A DNA stretch of 61,999 nt from an uncultured Aeriscardovia sp. Its GTDB lineage: Bacteria > Actinomycetota > Actinomycetes > Actinomycetales > Bifidobacteriaceae. The notes beneath the pieces are model-generated. The model worked only from the letters and a program-made list of their open reading frames with translations, did no database searches and had not been told where the DNA came from. The stretch is taken from assembly GCA_903789525.1 (NCBI GenBank), contig CAIFER010000002.1, forward strand, positions 1-61,999, given 5' to 3'. Positions 25,827-35,977 of this stretch are shown piece after piece. How positions within the stretch are numbered: position 1 is the stretch's first letter; every line of letters starts with the position of its first letter. The position numbers were made by a program, and so were the translations under genes.

Positions 25827-26801
25827 ATGACGAACGTACAGACTGCAAAAACACGGGCCGGAGAAAACGGCGCTGCAAACGACGAGCATATCAATGTCTT
25901 CGTTGACAGCCCAGAAACTGAGCGAATTCGACGTTCGCAGGAAATCCGCGATTCACACGGCCGACCGAAGAAGTCACACGATTCTGCCGGGCGCATTAAT
26001 TGGCCGCTGACGGTCGTCCTCATGTTCCTGTCTCTCGGCGTCCTTGTGCCGTTGTACTTCACGATTGTCACGGCTTTTAAGACTCCAGCCGAGGCCGGAA
26101 CCTTTGCTTTGCCGCATATATGGCATTGGGAGAATTTCGCGACTGCGTCGAACATGATTAACTTCCCGCGCGTCGCTCTCAATTCGCTCATCATTACGGT
26201 GTGCGCTGTTGCACTGACTCTTGTGACGAACACCTTCGTGGCATACGCAGTGGCGAGGAATATGGATAAGCGCTTCTTCCGCTTCCTGTATTACTTCTTC
26301 ATCGCTGCAATGTTTGTTCCATTCCCAGTTCTCATGCTGCCGTTGGCCAAGCAGATGGGCGTCCTTCATTTGGACAATATCGTCGGTCTGATTGTGCTGT
26401 ATGTGATCATGGGCCTCGGAACAAACATGTTCATTGCAACGGCTTTCATTCGGTCGATTCCGTTCTCGCTTGAGGAGGCGGCTCGACTGGACGGTGCTGG
26501 CACATGGACGATCTTCTTCCGGATCATCTGGCCGCTGATGGGACCGATCAACGCAACAATCGCCATTACCACAACTTTGTGGGCGTGGAACGATTTCCTG
26601 ATGCCTCTCATCATTTTGACCGATTCGTCTCAGACAACGATTCCGCTGGCGCAGTACGTGTTCAGCTCGCAGTTTGCGACGAATTACCCGGTCGCCTTCT
26701 CGAGTTACTTGATGGCGATGCTGCCAGTGCTGATCGTCTACATCTTCTCGCAGAAGTGGGTGATCAGTGGCGTCATGCGTGGCGCTGTCAAGGGCGAGTG
26801 A
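25827..26801 (+). CDS. Sugar ABC transporter permease, MalG type
   Basis: This 324-residue permease has a long charged cytoplasmic leader (about 60 residues) and then six TM segments. The EAA loop is SLEEAARLDGAGTWTIFFRI, followed by IWPLMGP. ATG 25827 lies 5 bp after the previous stop, behind GAGGAGAACTG. The C terminus IFSQKWVISGVMRGAVKG is the usual MalG-like end. It completes the importer with the upstream permease and lipoprotein. Confidence 0.92.
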   Translation: MTNVQTAKTRAGENGAANDEHINVFVDSPETERIRRSQEIRDSHGRPKKSHDSAGRINWPLTVVLMFLSLGVLVPLYFTIVTAFKTPAEAGTFALPHIWHWENFATASNMINFPRVALNSLIITVCAVALTLVTNTFVAYAVARNMDKRFFRFLYYFFIAAMFVPFPVLMLPLAKQMGVLHLDNIVGLIVLYVIMGLGTNMFIATAFIRSIPFSLEEAARLDGAGTWTIFFRIIWPLMGPINATIAITTTLWAWNDFLMPLIILTDSSQTTIPLAQYVFSSQFATNYPVAFSSYLMAMLPVLIVYIFSQKWVISGVMRGAVKGE

Positions 26802-26909
26802 ACTCGACCGCTCCTGCGAATCGCTGTAGCTGCTGAGTGCTCATCATTCGGCTTGTTGCGAGTCGAAAGACTCTAAGATAGGAGAGATGCAACTACAGCG
26901 AAGGAGCCA

Positions 26910-28778
26910 ATGATGACGACGATGAACCGCTTGATAGTGCCTAACAGTATTCACACAAATGGTGCCGCTATTAATCCGTGGTGGTCGAATGCCGTGGTGT
27001 ATCAGATCTACCCACGCAGTTTCCAGGATTCGAACAACGACGGTTATGGCGACATTCAAGGCATTATCAGGCGGCTCGATTACCTCAAAGACTTAGGTGT
27101 CGATGTCCTGTGGCTTTCGCCTGTTTACAAATCTCCTCAAATGGACAACGGATACGACATCTCTGACTATGAGCAGATCGATCCACGGTCCGGCACGTGG
27201 AAAGATATGGACGAGCTCTTCCACCAAGCTCATGTGCGTGGCCTGAAGGTCATCATGGATTTGGTCGTCAACCACACATCTGATGAACATGCGTGGTTCC
27301 AAGCTTCTCGTAATCCGGATGATCCGCATGCTGACTGGTATTGGTGGAGGCCAGCGCGTCCGGGTCATACGCCGGGAACAAAAGGAGCCGAACCGAACAA
27401 GTGGGGAAGCTATTTCGGCGGCTCAGCGTGGACGTACGATCCGAAGCGCAAAGAATATTATTTGCATCAGTATTCGGCAAAGCAGCCGGATCTGAACTGG
27501 GAAAATCCAGCCGTGCGAAAAGCCGTGTATGCGATGATGAACCGGTGGATGGACCGGGGGATCGACGGCTTCCGCATGGACGTCATCACTCAAATTTCCA
27601 AGACTGTTGATGCCAACGGAAAACTTCCGGGCGAGGAAGGATCCCAGATCGCAGATAATCCCGCTGGTCCAGACGGGTACTCGAGCCCGTTCCCATTCTG
27701 CTCAGATGGTCCGCGCATTGACGAGTTCCTTCAGGAAATGCGCAAGAACGTGTTCGAGGGTCGAAAGGGCTATCTCACAGTCGGAGAAGCGCCGGGCGTC
27801 GTCGGTAAGCGCCAAGAAGAGATCACGAATCCAGCTCATCACGAATTGGATATGCTCTTCGTCTTCACGCACCTCGATGATCCGCACGGTCGGTCGAAGT
27901 GGGATGCGCCGGCACAGTCACCGCTCGAGCTCAAGAAGTCGCTGGGCGGTCAGCAGTCAGCAGTAGCGAAAGCAGGCTGGTCTTCACTCTTCCTCGACAA
28001 CCATGATCAGCCGCGTATGGTTTCTCGCTTTGGTGACGATTCGACTGAGTCCTTGCGTGTCAAGTCAGCGAAGGCTCTTGCGCTTTTGCTGCATTTGCAC
28101 CGTGGAACCCCGTACATTTACGAAGGCGAAGAGCTCGGCATGACGAATATGCACTTTACGAGCTTGAGTCAACTGCGCGATCTCGAATCTATTAACCTCT
28201 ACCATCAGCGCATTCAGGCCGGTCAATCGACTCCAGAGAAAATGATGGCCAGTATTAACCGCGTCGGGCGAGATAACGCGCGAACTCCTATGCAGTGGGA
28301 TGATTCCAAGTACGCCGGATTTGAGGACGCGGACGCTGTCGAGAAAGGTGGACAGGAGCCGTGGCTGGGCGTCAATCCGAATAAGGCGACGATTAACGTC
28401 AAAGCCGAGGAAGCCGATCCGAATTCGATTCTGAACTTCTACCGTCGGCTGATCGCGCTCAGGCATACCGATCCCATCGTCTCAGCTGGAGATTTCCACC
28501 TCGTTGCACCGGACGATCCGCACATCTACGCCTTTACTCGCACGCTTGCGCCATATACGGATGACAAGGGAACGCAGCACGCGGGTGGAACGTATCTCGT
28601 CGCCGTCAACATGCGCTCACGTTCGACACTGATCCCTGCTCAGGTGCTGCAACTCGCACAAGGCCATGTTGGACCGTCGCACATCGTCATTTCGACGATC
28701 GACCCGACGGCCGCAGCTGGAAGCATTCTTTCGCGGCGAATGGATCCGTGGGAAGGATTCGTTCTCGCGATCAAGTAA
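26910..28778 (+). CDS. GH13 alpha-glucosidase / oligo-1,6-glucosidase
   Basis: This 622-residue GH13 (subfamily 31-like) enzyme contains the four conserved regions: DLVVNHTSD, GFRMDVI (nucleophile Asp), the acid/base Glu in TVGEAPG, and FLDNHDQPR. The start WWSNAVVYQIYPRSFQDSN and the QPDLNWENP segment are typical of oligo-1,6-glucosidases of bifidobacteria. ATG 26910 follows AAGGAG. It lacks a signal peptide, so it hydrolyses alpha-glucosides delivered by the preceding ABC importer, giving glucose. Isomaltose-type or sucrose-type substrates are both possible. A GAGTC-GAAA-GACTC hairpin and a longer CTGTAG/CTACAG pairing lie in the 108 bp leader. Confidence 0.92.
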   Translation: MMTTMNRLIVPNSIHTNGAAINPWWSNAVVYQIYPRSFQDSNNDGYGDIQGIIRRLDYLKDLGVDVLWLSPVYKSPQMDNGYDISDYEQIDPRSGTWKDMDELFHQAHVRGLKVIMDLVVNHTSDEHAWFQASRNPDDPHADWYWWRPARPGHTPGTKGAEPNKWGSYFGGSAWTYDPKRKEYYLHQYSAKQPDLNWENPAVRKAVYAMMNRWMDRGIDGFRMDVITQISKTVDANGKLPGEEGSQIADNPAGPDGYSSPFPFCSDGPRIDEFLQEMRKNVFEGRKGYLTVGEAPGVVGKRQEEITNPAHHELDMLFVFTHLDDPHGRSKWDAPAQSPLELKKSLGGQQSAVAKAGWSSLFLDNHDQPRMVSRFGDDSTESLRVKSAKALALLLHLHRGTPYIYEGEELGMTNMHFTSLSQLRDLESINLYHQRIQAGQSTPEKMMASINRVGRDNARTPMQWDDSKYAGFEDADAVEKGGQEPWLGVNPNKATINVKAEEADPNSILNFYRRLIALRHTDPIVSAGDFHLVAPDDPHIYAFTRTLAPYTDDKGTQHAGGTYLVAVNMRSRSTLIPAQVLQLAQGHVGPSHIVISTIDPTAAAGSILSRRMDPWEGFVLAIK

Positions 28779-28879
28779 ATGCAGACGCGGGGAGATCCTC
28801 TCGGGCAGAATTGTGCGGTGAGACTGGATATGATCGCGTTCACCGACTGCGCCTATCGGTTTGAGTAAACTTGCTGTCT

Positions 28880-30367
28880 ATGACTCACGCAGGAAAACAG
28901 GTGCGCACAGATCAGCATGACGAAGGCCTGAGCAGCCGTCATATCCAGTTCATCGCCCTAGGTGGGGCGATTGGCACAGGCCTCTTTCTCGGCTCCGGGA
29001 AATCCATCTCGATGGCCGGTCCGTCTGTGATCCTGCAGTACATCATCTGTGGCTTGTTCGTTTTTATCATGGTTCGCGCGGTCGGCGAACTCATGTACAA
29101 GGACCCGAGTCAGCACACGTTTATCACCTCGATTAGCCGATACGTCGGTCGTGGGTGGGGCAATTTTTCCATGTGGACGTACTGGATTGTCCTCCTCTTC
29201 GTGGGAATGACGGAGATCACTGCTGTCGCCGAGTACTGTGTCACGTTCTTTGCGCTCTTTGGCATCAGTCTGTCTGCATGGCGATGGCTGATTGAAATCG
29301 TTGCAGTTGCGCTTCTCCTGGCGATCAACTTGGCTAGCGCGCGACTGTTCGGGGAAACAGAATTTTGGTTTTCCATGTTTAAGGTCACGCTCATCGTGTG
29401 CATGATCGTGGCAGGGGTCGTGATGGTGGCGATCGACTTCCATTACCCTGCGGCGCGCATCTGCGGTGTCTCCACTCCGGCCGGACACGCGTCCCTGGCC
29501 AACTTGTTCTCTTCATCGTTGGCGCCTCGTGGATGGGAGCAACTTGCAGCAAGTTTCGGCATGGTCTTCTTTGCGTACACAACGATCGAGCAAATCGGCG
29601 TGACGATCACGGAGACGAAAGATCCTCGCGCAGTGCTTCCTGGCGCGGTCAATCAGCTCATGATCCGGGCAATCAGCCTGTATGCGCTTGCACTCGCGGC
29701 TATCTTGGCGATCGTTCCATGGACCTATTTCCGGCCCGCTGCTGACGGCTCGTTCTCGTCGCCATTTATCATGGTCTTCCAATATGCGGGCGTGAAATGG
29801 GCGTCTGCAATCGTTTTCTTCGTTGTCATTACTGCTGCGGCGAGTTCGCTCAATTCGCTCCTCTTTTCGGCAGGTCGCCAATTGCGCGCTGTCGCACTCG
29901 ACAGTCTCGCCATCCGACCACGCACGTCCGGAATAATGTATCGGCTCGGCAGCGTGTCAGCTCATCATGTCCCCACGGCGGCGGTGTGTCTCTCCGCTTT
30001 CCTGGTGCTCGTCGCTCCGCTGATGAGTCTCGTTCCGGGCAGCGGATCCCTCTTCGTTCTCTTCAGCTCTACGGGTTCGGCGGCAATCCTTTTCATCTAT
30101 GTGCTCGTCATGATCGCACACTGGCGTTATTGCCATTCGAAGGATTACATGGCTGACGGCTTCCTGTTGCGTGGCTGGAAAGTTCTCGATCCTGCTGCGA
30201 TTATCTTTTTCGTCTTTGTGTACGTTACCCTGTTTTTGGATGCGACGACGCTCACGCCAGCAATTCTCGGACTCGCATGGCTGGTGGTGTTTGGTACCGT
30301 GTGCTGCGTTCGCGCTCGTAAATCGACTGCAATAATACACAGCCGAAATACGCACTTGGAAAAATAA
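28880..30367 (+). CDS. APC family amino-acid permease
   Basis: This integral-membrane transporter of about 495 residues has roughly 12 TM segments. [25 protein letters not shown] is the first-helix substrate/ion motif of the amino-acid/polyamine/organocation superfamily (only the GAIGTGLF core is diagnostic). [19 protein letters not shown] is the conserved later loop, in the D-serine/D-alanine/glycine and GABA-permease branch. ATG 28880 is chosen over TTG 28871, although neither has a clear ribosome site. It stands alone between the alpha-glucosidase and fhs genes. The substrate cannot be assigned from sequence. Confidence 0.88.
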   Translation: MTHAGKQVRTDQHDEGLSSRHIQFIALGGAIGTGLFLGSGKSISMAGPSVILQYIICGLFVFIMVRAVGELMYKDPSQHTFITSISRYVGRGWGNFSMWTYWIVLLFVGMTEITAVAEYCVTFFALFGISLSAWRWLIEIVAVALLLAINLASARLFGETEFWFSMFKVTLIVCMIVAGVVMVAIDFHYPAARICGVSTPAGHASLANLFSSSLAPRGWEQLAASFGMVFFAYTTIEQIGVTITETKDPRAVLPGAVNQLMIRAISLYALALAAILAIVPWTYFRPAADGSFSSPFIMVFQYAGVKWASAIVFFVVITAAASSLNSLLFSAGRQLRAVALDSLAIRPRTSGIMYRLGSVSAHHVPTAAVCLSAFLVLVAPLMSLVPGSGSLFVLFSSTGSAAILFIYVLVMIAHWRYCHSKDYMADGFLLRGWKVLDPAAIIFFVFVYVTLFLDATTLTPAILGLAWLVVFGTVCCVRARKSTAIIHSRNTHLEK

Positions 30368-30410
30368 AGAGTGGGAAGAAAAAGCAAAATTTGCGCGAGG
30401 AGGGAGCACG

Positions 30411-32087
30411 ATGAAGACAGATATTGAAATAGCAGACGCAACGAAACTGCAACCGATTACAGCCATTGCTGCCAAGCTGGGCCTCACTGATGACGATATT
30501 GAGCAGTACGGGCACGACAAGGCCAAAATCTCTCTGCCTCTTCGCCCTTCGCTCTTACGTAGCACAAAAGATAAGAAGCATCAGCTGATCCTTGTGACGG
30601 CGATGAGTCCAACGCCAGCAGGAGAGGGCAAAACAACCGTCCTCATCGGCTTGGCAGACGCGCTGAATCGATTGGGACATCAGGCAACGATCGCCATGCG
30701 CGAGCCATCACAAGGCCCTGTCTTCGGTATCAAAGGTGGAGCGACTGGCGGCGGATATAGCCAAGTTGCCCCGATGGGAGACATTAATTTGCACTTCACG
30801 GGCGATATGCACGCCCTGTCGAGTGCCAACAACACACTTGCAGCTCTCATTGATAACGCTGTGATGCGTGGCAATGCTCACGGACTCGACCCTCGTCGCA
30901 TTATCTGGAAGCGTGTCGAAGATGTCAACGATCGTGCCCTTCGTTCGATCGTCACCGGCTTAGGTGGCATCATGGACGGAATTCCACGGCAGACCGGCTT
31001 CGACATCACTGCTGCTTCCGAACTCATGGCCATCCTGTGCCTGACGACTGATATGGCTGATCTGAAAAAGCGGATCGGCCGAATCGTCGTCGGATATACG
31101 AGTGATAAGCAGCCGGTCACCGTCTCTGATCTCGGTTTTACGGATGCAATCGCGCTCCTGCTCAAAGACGCCATCAAGCCCAATCTCGTGCAGTCCTTGG
31201 AAGGGACGCCAGCGCTCATTCACGGTGGTCCGTTTGCCAATATTGCACACGGATGCAACTCCATTCGTGCCACACGTACGGCTATGCAACTGTCGGATTA
31301 CACGGTCACAGAAGCTGGATTCGGTGCCGATCTTGGTGCAGAAAAGTTTCTTGACATCACATCCCGTCAGCTCGGAGCTGTACCAGACGCCGTCGTGATC
31401 GTCGCCACTGTGCGATCTCTCAAATACAACGGAGGGGTTTCTGTTTCAGACTTGGCGACTGAGAATATCGATGCAGTGCACAAAGGTTTGCCGAATCTCG
31501 TTCGACATATTCGCAATATCCAGCGTTACGGTCTGCCTGTCTGCGTTGCACTCAACCACTTTGTCTCTGATACGAGCGCTGAGATTGATGCCGTTCACGC
31601 GGAATGTGAGAAGCTTGGAGTTCAGGCAATCGTGACAGATGAGTGGGCTCACGGTGGCCAAGGGGCCGAGGATTTGGCTCGCGAGGCGGTCCGTTTGTGC
31701 GACCAGCCGACGCACTTCCACCCGCTGTATTCGTATTCGCAGAGCCTCGAGGACAAGATCGCTACTATTGCTCAGACGATTTATGGAGCTCGTTCGGTCA
31801 TCTACTCTGCACACGCTCGTAAGCAACTGGCTTTGTTCGCATCCTATGGTTGGGATAATTTGCCGGTGTGCATCGCCAAGACGCAATATTCCTTTACCGA
31901 CGACCAGCATCAGCTCGGCGCACCGAGTGGATTTGACTTCCACATTCGCGAACTCGTGCCCAAGATCGGTGCAGGATTTATTGTTGCGCTCGCAGGATCG
32001 ATGATGACAATGCCGGGCCTGCCAACTCACCCGGCTGCCGAACAAATGACCATTTCCGACCGGGGAGTCATTCGCGGATTGTTCTAG
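30411..32087 (+). CDS. fhs: Formate-tetrahydrofolate ligase
   Basis: This 558-residue enzyme makes 10-formyl-THF from formate, ATP and THF, supplying one-carbon units for purines and formyl-Met-tRNA. The P-loop-like [45 protein letters not shown] and [12 protein letters not shown]-type block ([13 protein letters not shown]) are near-invariant in the family. ATG 30411 follows GAGGAGGGAGCACG, an excellent ribosome site. Length matches the usual 555-560. It is transcribed alone and converges on the small HsmA-like gene. Confidence 0.96.
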   Translation: MKTDIEIADATKLQPITAIAAKLGLTDDDIEQYGHDKAKISLPLRPSLLRSTKDKKHQLILVTAMSPTPAGEGKTTVLIGLADALNRLGHQATIAMREPSQGPVFGIKGGATGGGYSQVAPMGDINLHFTGDMHALSSANNTLAALIDNAVMRGNAHGLDPRRIIWKRVEDVNDRALRSIVTGLGGIMDGIPRQTGFDITAASELMAILCLTTDMADLKKRIGRIVVGYTSDKQPVTVSDLGFTDAIALLLKDAIKPNLVQSLEGTPALIHGGPFANIAHGCNSIRATRTAMQLSDYTVTEAGFGADLGAEKFLDITSRQLGAVPDAVVIVATVRSLKYNGGVSVSDLATENIDAVHKGLPNLVRHIRNIQRYGLPVCVALNHFVSDTSAEIDAVHAECEKLGVQAIVTDEWAHGGQGAEDLAREAVRLCDQPTHFHPLYSYSQSLEDKIATIAQTIYGARSVIYSAHARKQLALFASYGWDNLPVCIAKTQYSFTDDQHQLGAPSGFDFHIRELVPKIGAGFIVALAGSMMTMPGLPTHPAAEQMTISDRGVIRGLF

Positions 32088-32222
32088 TCCTCGATAGATT
32101 TCGATTACCTTCGATGCTGCTCTGCGGTTTTCGGTTGCCGGCAGTTGCGGGCACTCGCATGTACGTGCGTTGCTCAGCATTGCTCATTGCAGAGTGCGTT
32201 GTGTGAAAGTGCACGGGCGTCA

Positions 32223-32615
32223 TTACAGCATCGGTGCCAGTGCGCCGACGATATACGGGATGAGCCAGATTGCCCATACTGTCAGCGAGAAACGGTGGAA
32301 AGTGTGTAGTTCTGCGGATCGTCCTCGCACGAGAGTGACGATTGCCCAGATCGCATGGAAAGCCATGAGGCACAGGGCGATCGTGCCTGTCCATGCCATG
32401 ATCGCGTTCATGGTCGGATTGCCGATCGCCTTCCCTGCTCGAGCAATTTGCGTCATGATGAACGTTCCGGATGCGTCGCAGATCAGGCCGAGAACAAACA
32501 TGACCGCATGCCATGGCCGCAGAGTCCGCGCATGATGCTCGCTCCACACGCCGATCGTGTAAAAGATCAGGGCACATGTGATCACGATGATGGCGGCTAA
32601 AAGCTGAGGATTCAT
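32223..32615 (-). CDS. Small four-helix membrane protein, HsmA-like (TIGR03987)
   Basis: This 130-residue protein is almost entirely hydrophobic, with four predicted TM helices at about 6-24, 36-55, 70-92 and 106-126. Conserved-looking blocks are ALIFYTIGVWSEH, LICDASGTFIM and FHRFSLTVWAIW, which resemble the HsmA/TIGR03987 family. ATG 32615 follows GAAAGGACC. It lies 39 bp downstream of an amino-acid permease gene on the same strand and may share its transcript. The role of the family is unknown. Confidence 0.75.
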   Translation of the reverse strand: MNPQLLAAIIVITCALIFYTIGVWSEHHARTLRPWHAVMFVLGLICDASGTFIMTQIARAGKAIGNPTMNAIMAWTGTIALCLMAFHAIWAIVTLVRGRSAELHTFHRFSLTVWAIWLIPYIVGALAPML

Positions 32616-32654
32616 AAGATGCGTGGTCCTTTCAGTGTTACTTTTGTCTCTTCG

Positions 32655-34124
32655 CTATTTTGCTTGTTTTCTTGCTGATGTGGTGCGCGTGCCGTGATGG
32701 ATTCGGTGCCGTATCGTGTCAGCGAGATTGAGCACGCCAAGCCACACCGGGATCATGACAACTGCAATCCGGTACGTGTTAGAAAACAGCATCAGCACGC
32801 AGCACAAGACGAGGAAACATATCACGACCACCGTGCTGACAGTTTTGCCGGGCAGTGGGAAGCCAAGGAGGCGCGGATCGTTGGAGTCTGGCCCGTGGAG
32901 ACGATTCCAGCGCTGACGGAATTTGTATTCAGTGATCATGATCATCGTCCAGTTGATGACCGCGGCCGCCATCGTAATGCTCATCAAATAATCAAATGCC
33001 TGCGTCGGGATGAAAAAGACGATCAGTACAGATAATGCGGTGATCAGCGCCGAGACGAGAACTGCGATGGAGGGGACACCGCGCTTCGATAGTTTTCCGA
33101 ACACGCGAGGGGCATTCCCCTGATGCGCGAGCGAGTACAGCATGCGCGAATTAGCGTATAAGCCCGAGTTATAGACCGAAATGACGGCAGTCAGACACAC
33201 CAGATTGAGGATATCTGCTGCTGAGCGCACGCCGATCGAATCAAAGATCTGCACGAACGGACTAACGACCACCCCGTGGGAGTTGGGTACGCCAACCTTT
33301 CGCCACGGGACAACGGAGAGAATCACGATCATCGAACCGATATAGAAAATGAGAATGCGCCAAATAACGCCGTTGATTGCCTTCGGAATCGTTGTGCGCG
33401 GATGTGGAGTCTCGCCAGCGGTAATCCCGATCAGCTCAGTGCCCCCGAAGCTAAAGAGAACGACTGTCAGTGCCATCGCAAAACCTGACAAATGACCGTG
33501 AGAGAAGGAGAGAAAACCGTTCGGGAAGAATCCGCCATCATCCACAAGGTGCGCAAAACTGGCGGGTGAGTTGCCGGTACCTGAGACGTGTAACCAGATA
33601 ACGATGAGTCCTCCGACGATCATCGCCAGAACTGCCACGACTTTGACGAGTGCCAGCCAAAACTCAGTTTCACCGTATGCGCGTACGCCCAAAAGATTGA
33701 GGCCAGCAACGAGCACGAGGAAGAAGGCAGCGCTCGCCCATGCGGGAATGTTCGGGAACCAGTAGGCGACAAACTGGCCGACGACCGTCAGCTCCACCAT
33801 CGACACGAGAATGTAATTAGCCCAGTAATTCCACCCACTGACGAAGCCAGCTCGCTTGCTCCAATATTCGCTGGCGTAATAGCTGAAGGCTCCTGCACGC
33901 GGATCTTCAACGCTCATTTCCCCAAGCGCCCGCACGACGAGGAAAATCATGAGGCCGCAGATGAGGTAGGCGAGCACAACAGATGGGCCTGCTAGTCCGA
34001 TCGATTCCGATGAGCCGTAAAACAGACCGGTTCCGATAGCTCCTCCGAGCGCAATCAACTGAATATGCCGATTGGCTAATCCTTTGTGGAGTGTCTGCTG
34101 TGTGCGGCTCGTCTGTGCTTTCAT
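32655..34124 (-). CDS. APC family amino-acid permease
   Basis: This 489-residue transporter has about 12 TM segments. [19 protein letters not shown] opens the first helix, SVEDPRAGAFSYYA follows TM2, and SFGGTELIGITAGETPHP is the conserved loop of the AnsP/ProY/aromatic-permease subfamily. It imports a neutral or aromatic amino acid by proton symport; the exact substrate is uncertain. The start ATG 34124 fits the family N terminus. It is divergent from a DUF4186 gene and followed closely by the small HsmA-like protein. Confidence 0.9.
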   Translation of the reverse strand: MKAQTSRTQQTLHKGLANRHIQLIALGGAIGTGLFYGSSESIGLAGPSVVLAYLICGLMIFLVVRALGEMSVEDPRAGAFSYYASEYWSKRAGFVSGWNYWANYILVSMVELTVVGQFVAYWFPNIPAWASAAFFLVLVAGLNLLGVRAYGETEFWLALVKVVAVLAMIVGGLIVIWLHVSGTGNSPASFAHLVDDGGFFPNGFLSFSHGHLSGFAMALTVVLFSFGGTELIGITAGETPHPRTTIPKAINGVIWRILIFYIGSMIVILSVVPWRKVGVPNSHGVVVSPFVQIFDSIGVRSAADILNLVCLTAVISVYNSGLYANSRMLYSLAHQGNAPRVFGKLSKRGVPSIAVLVSALITALSVLIVFFIPTQAFDYLMSITMAAAVINWTMIMITEYKFRQRWNRLHGPDSNDPRLLGFPLPGKTVSTVVVICFLVLCCVLMLFSNTYRIAVVMIPVWLGVLNLADTIRHRIHHGTRTTSARKQAK

Positions 34125-34227
34125 GCTGTCCTCTGTGAAAAATGGTAACTGACTGAATAGTACTCGTAGCGTCTCATGGAAATGAAGCGGTGTGGTGCGA
34201 TTTGTCCGTGGTGCGGAGGCGGTGATA

Positions 34228-34746
34228 ATGAAAATGATGAAGAAGAATAGGGAGAAAATCGAGCAAGCTGATCAGCCATCGCTCGACGTCGGTGGTGATC
34301 CAGTTGTTCAGCCGCTCGATGAGCAGACGGCGGAGTGGATATCGGAGACTTTGAACCGTCTCTCGCACTCGCATTTTCGATCCAGTTTCCACTTGAGCCG
34401 CCATGATTTAGAGTATGCGCTTGAAAAAGGGCCAGAAACGATCGCTTTTCATGCGCGCGATTTTTTGCGTCGGCGGCTTGGATCGGTTCATCCGCTCAAA
34501 GACGGACGGCAAACACCGTGGCGCGGTCATCCAGTTTTTACCGCTCAGCATGCGACGGCGACGTGTTGCCGCGGGTGCATGAATAGATGGCATCACATTC
34601 CGCTCGGTCGTCCGCTGTCAGACGAGGAGATCAACCGGTTTTCAGCGCTCATCATGGCATGGATTGCTCGCGAGGTCGAAATAGCGCAGGCGGACGTGGA
34701 CAACACAAACAACGTAGACAGCGCAAACAACGATGAGAAGCAATGA
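34228..34746 (+). CDS. DUF4186 family protein
   Basis: This 172-residue protein has the two DUF4186 hallmarks: LSHSHFRSSFHLS near residue 45, and ATCCRGCMNRWHHIPLGRPL near residue 112, a probable metal site with three cysteines and histidines. ATG 34228 sits behind GGAGG with an 8 nt spacer, better than the upstream GTG 34192. The family's function is unknown. The 3' end overlaps the first codons of the following LacI gene by 14 bp if that gene starts at its furthest ATG. Confidence 0.85.
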   Translation: MKMMKKNREKIEQADQPSLDVGGDPVVQPLDEQTAEWISETLNRLSHSHFRSSFHLSRHDLEYALEKGPETIAFHARDFLRRRLGSVHPLKDGRQTPWRGHPVFTAQHATATCCRGCMNRWHHIPLGRPLSDEEINRFSALIMAWIAREVEIAQADVDNTNNVDSANNDEKQ

Positions 34747-35851
34747 GAAGCGTTCCACCGGTTCCGCCATCATAGAAGTTATGGGTACACTGCATTCTCC
34801 GTTTTCTCATCGTGCAACTTTGCGAGATGTGGCACGCGAGGCGGGTGTGTCGTTGAAGACGGCGTCGAATGCAGCCAATGGAACGGGTCGGATGTCCCCA
34901 GCTACGCGTGCAAAAGTCAAAAGCGTCATTTCAGATCTGGATTATCATGTCAATTTGTCTGCTCGTAATCTCAATTCAGGTCTGACGCATCGCATCGTTT
35001 TCCTGTTGCCAATACTCAATGCACCGTATTTGTCGGAACTAGCGGATTCGGTCATCCAGGCAGCCGTCCGACACAACTATTCGATTGGGATCGAGACGTT
35101 TTCGTTTGAGCGGCCCGAATACGAGCATCTGATCGATCGCATGCATCATTTCAACACGTCGGCGGGGGATGGGATGCTGCTCTCTCTGCCGGAAAATATC
35201 GACGTGACTCCGGCGGACTTATCTGTGTCGTACCCGCTTGCAGTAGTCGGTTCGCGGCAAACGTATCATCTCGCTGATCATGTGACGACCGATGATGTTG
35301 CAGACGCTCGAATGGCAGTTGCTTATTTGCATTCACACGGAGCCGAACACATCGCGGTCATCGGTGCGCATTCAGATTTCGATAAACAGGCGCTTTTATC
35401 GGCGTGTGAGGGGAACGCGGAACTGCGCTTGCGCGGAGTGATCGAGGAAGAACGTGCGCAAGGGATGCATGTTGATCCGCAACTCATTCCGACGATCGGA
35501 TACAAATGGAATATCGGGGAAGGATATCGGGCTACCCAGGCGCTTCTGTCGTCGGGCGCTCACTTCGATGCCATCCTTGCGCTCAACGATCAGATGGGGA
35601 TCGGTGCGGTCGCGGCTTTGAATGCAGCTCATATTGCAATCCCTGGAGCCGTGCAAGTCATTGGCTTTGATAATAACCGAGAATCTGAGTACATGCAGCC
35701 GCCGCTTTCTTCTGTCGATTCGCAGATTCCGTGGATTGCTCAGACGGCGGTCAATCGCATTCTTGGCAGGATTCAGGGCAGTGTGCGTGGAGCAGGAAAA
35801 GTGATCATGCGCCGTTCGCGGCTGATTTTGCGGGGAACGACACGCACATGA
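34733..35851 (+). CDS. LacI family transcriptional regulator
   Basis: This 372-residue regulator has an HTH beginning RATLRDVAREAGVSLKTASNAANG. The usual TVSRVLNG is changed to TASNAANG, which should alter operator preference. A periplasmic-binding-protein-like effector domain follows, with FDAILALNDQMGIGAVAAL and VIGFDNN near the end. ATG 34733 overlaps the previous gene; an in-frame ATG at 34781 is an alternative that keeps the HTH intact. No sugar operon adjoins except the acetyltransferase 126 bp downstream, so its regulon is unclear. Confidence 0.88.
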   Translation: MRSNEKRSTGSAIIEVMGTLHSPFSHRATLRDVAREAGVSLKTASNAANGTGRMSPATRAKVKSVISDLDYHVNLSARNLNSGLTHRIVFLLPILNAPYLSELADSVIQAAVRHNYSIGIETFSFERPEYEHLIDRMHHFNTSAGDGMLLSLPENIDVTPADLSVSYPLAVVGSRQTYHLADHVTTDDVADARMAVAYLHSHGAEHIAVIGAHSDFDKQALLSACEGNAELRLRGVIEEERAQGMHVDPQLIPTIGYKWNIGEGYRATQALLSSGAHFDAILALNDQMGIGAVAALNAAHIAIPGAVQVIGFDNNRESEYMQPPLSSVDSQIPWIAQTAVNRILGRIQGSVRGAGKVIMRRSRLILRGTTRT

Positions 35852-35885
35852 TGAGAGGATAATCCGCTCTGAACAGATAAAATGA

Positions 35886-35931
35886 GCTGAATCGAACTGA
35901 GCTGAATCGGACTGAGCCGAGCTTGAGTTGA
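35886..35931 (+). repeat. 15-bp tandem repeat between lacI and acetyltransferase
   Basis: GCTGAATCGAACTGA (35886-35900) is repeated as GCTGAATCGGACTGA (35901-35915), then a third degraded copy runs to 35931. It fills much of the 126 bp intergenic gap and precedes a good ribosome site at 35965. It could be a repeated operator, but this is unproved. Confidence 0.6.
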
Positions 35932-35977
35932 GCCGGTTGAAGCGCGAAGGGTTGCACACGTTGTCAAAGGAGATGCA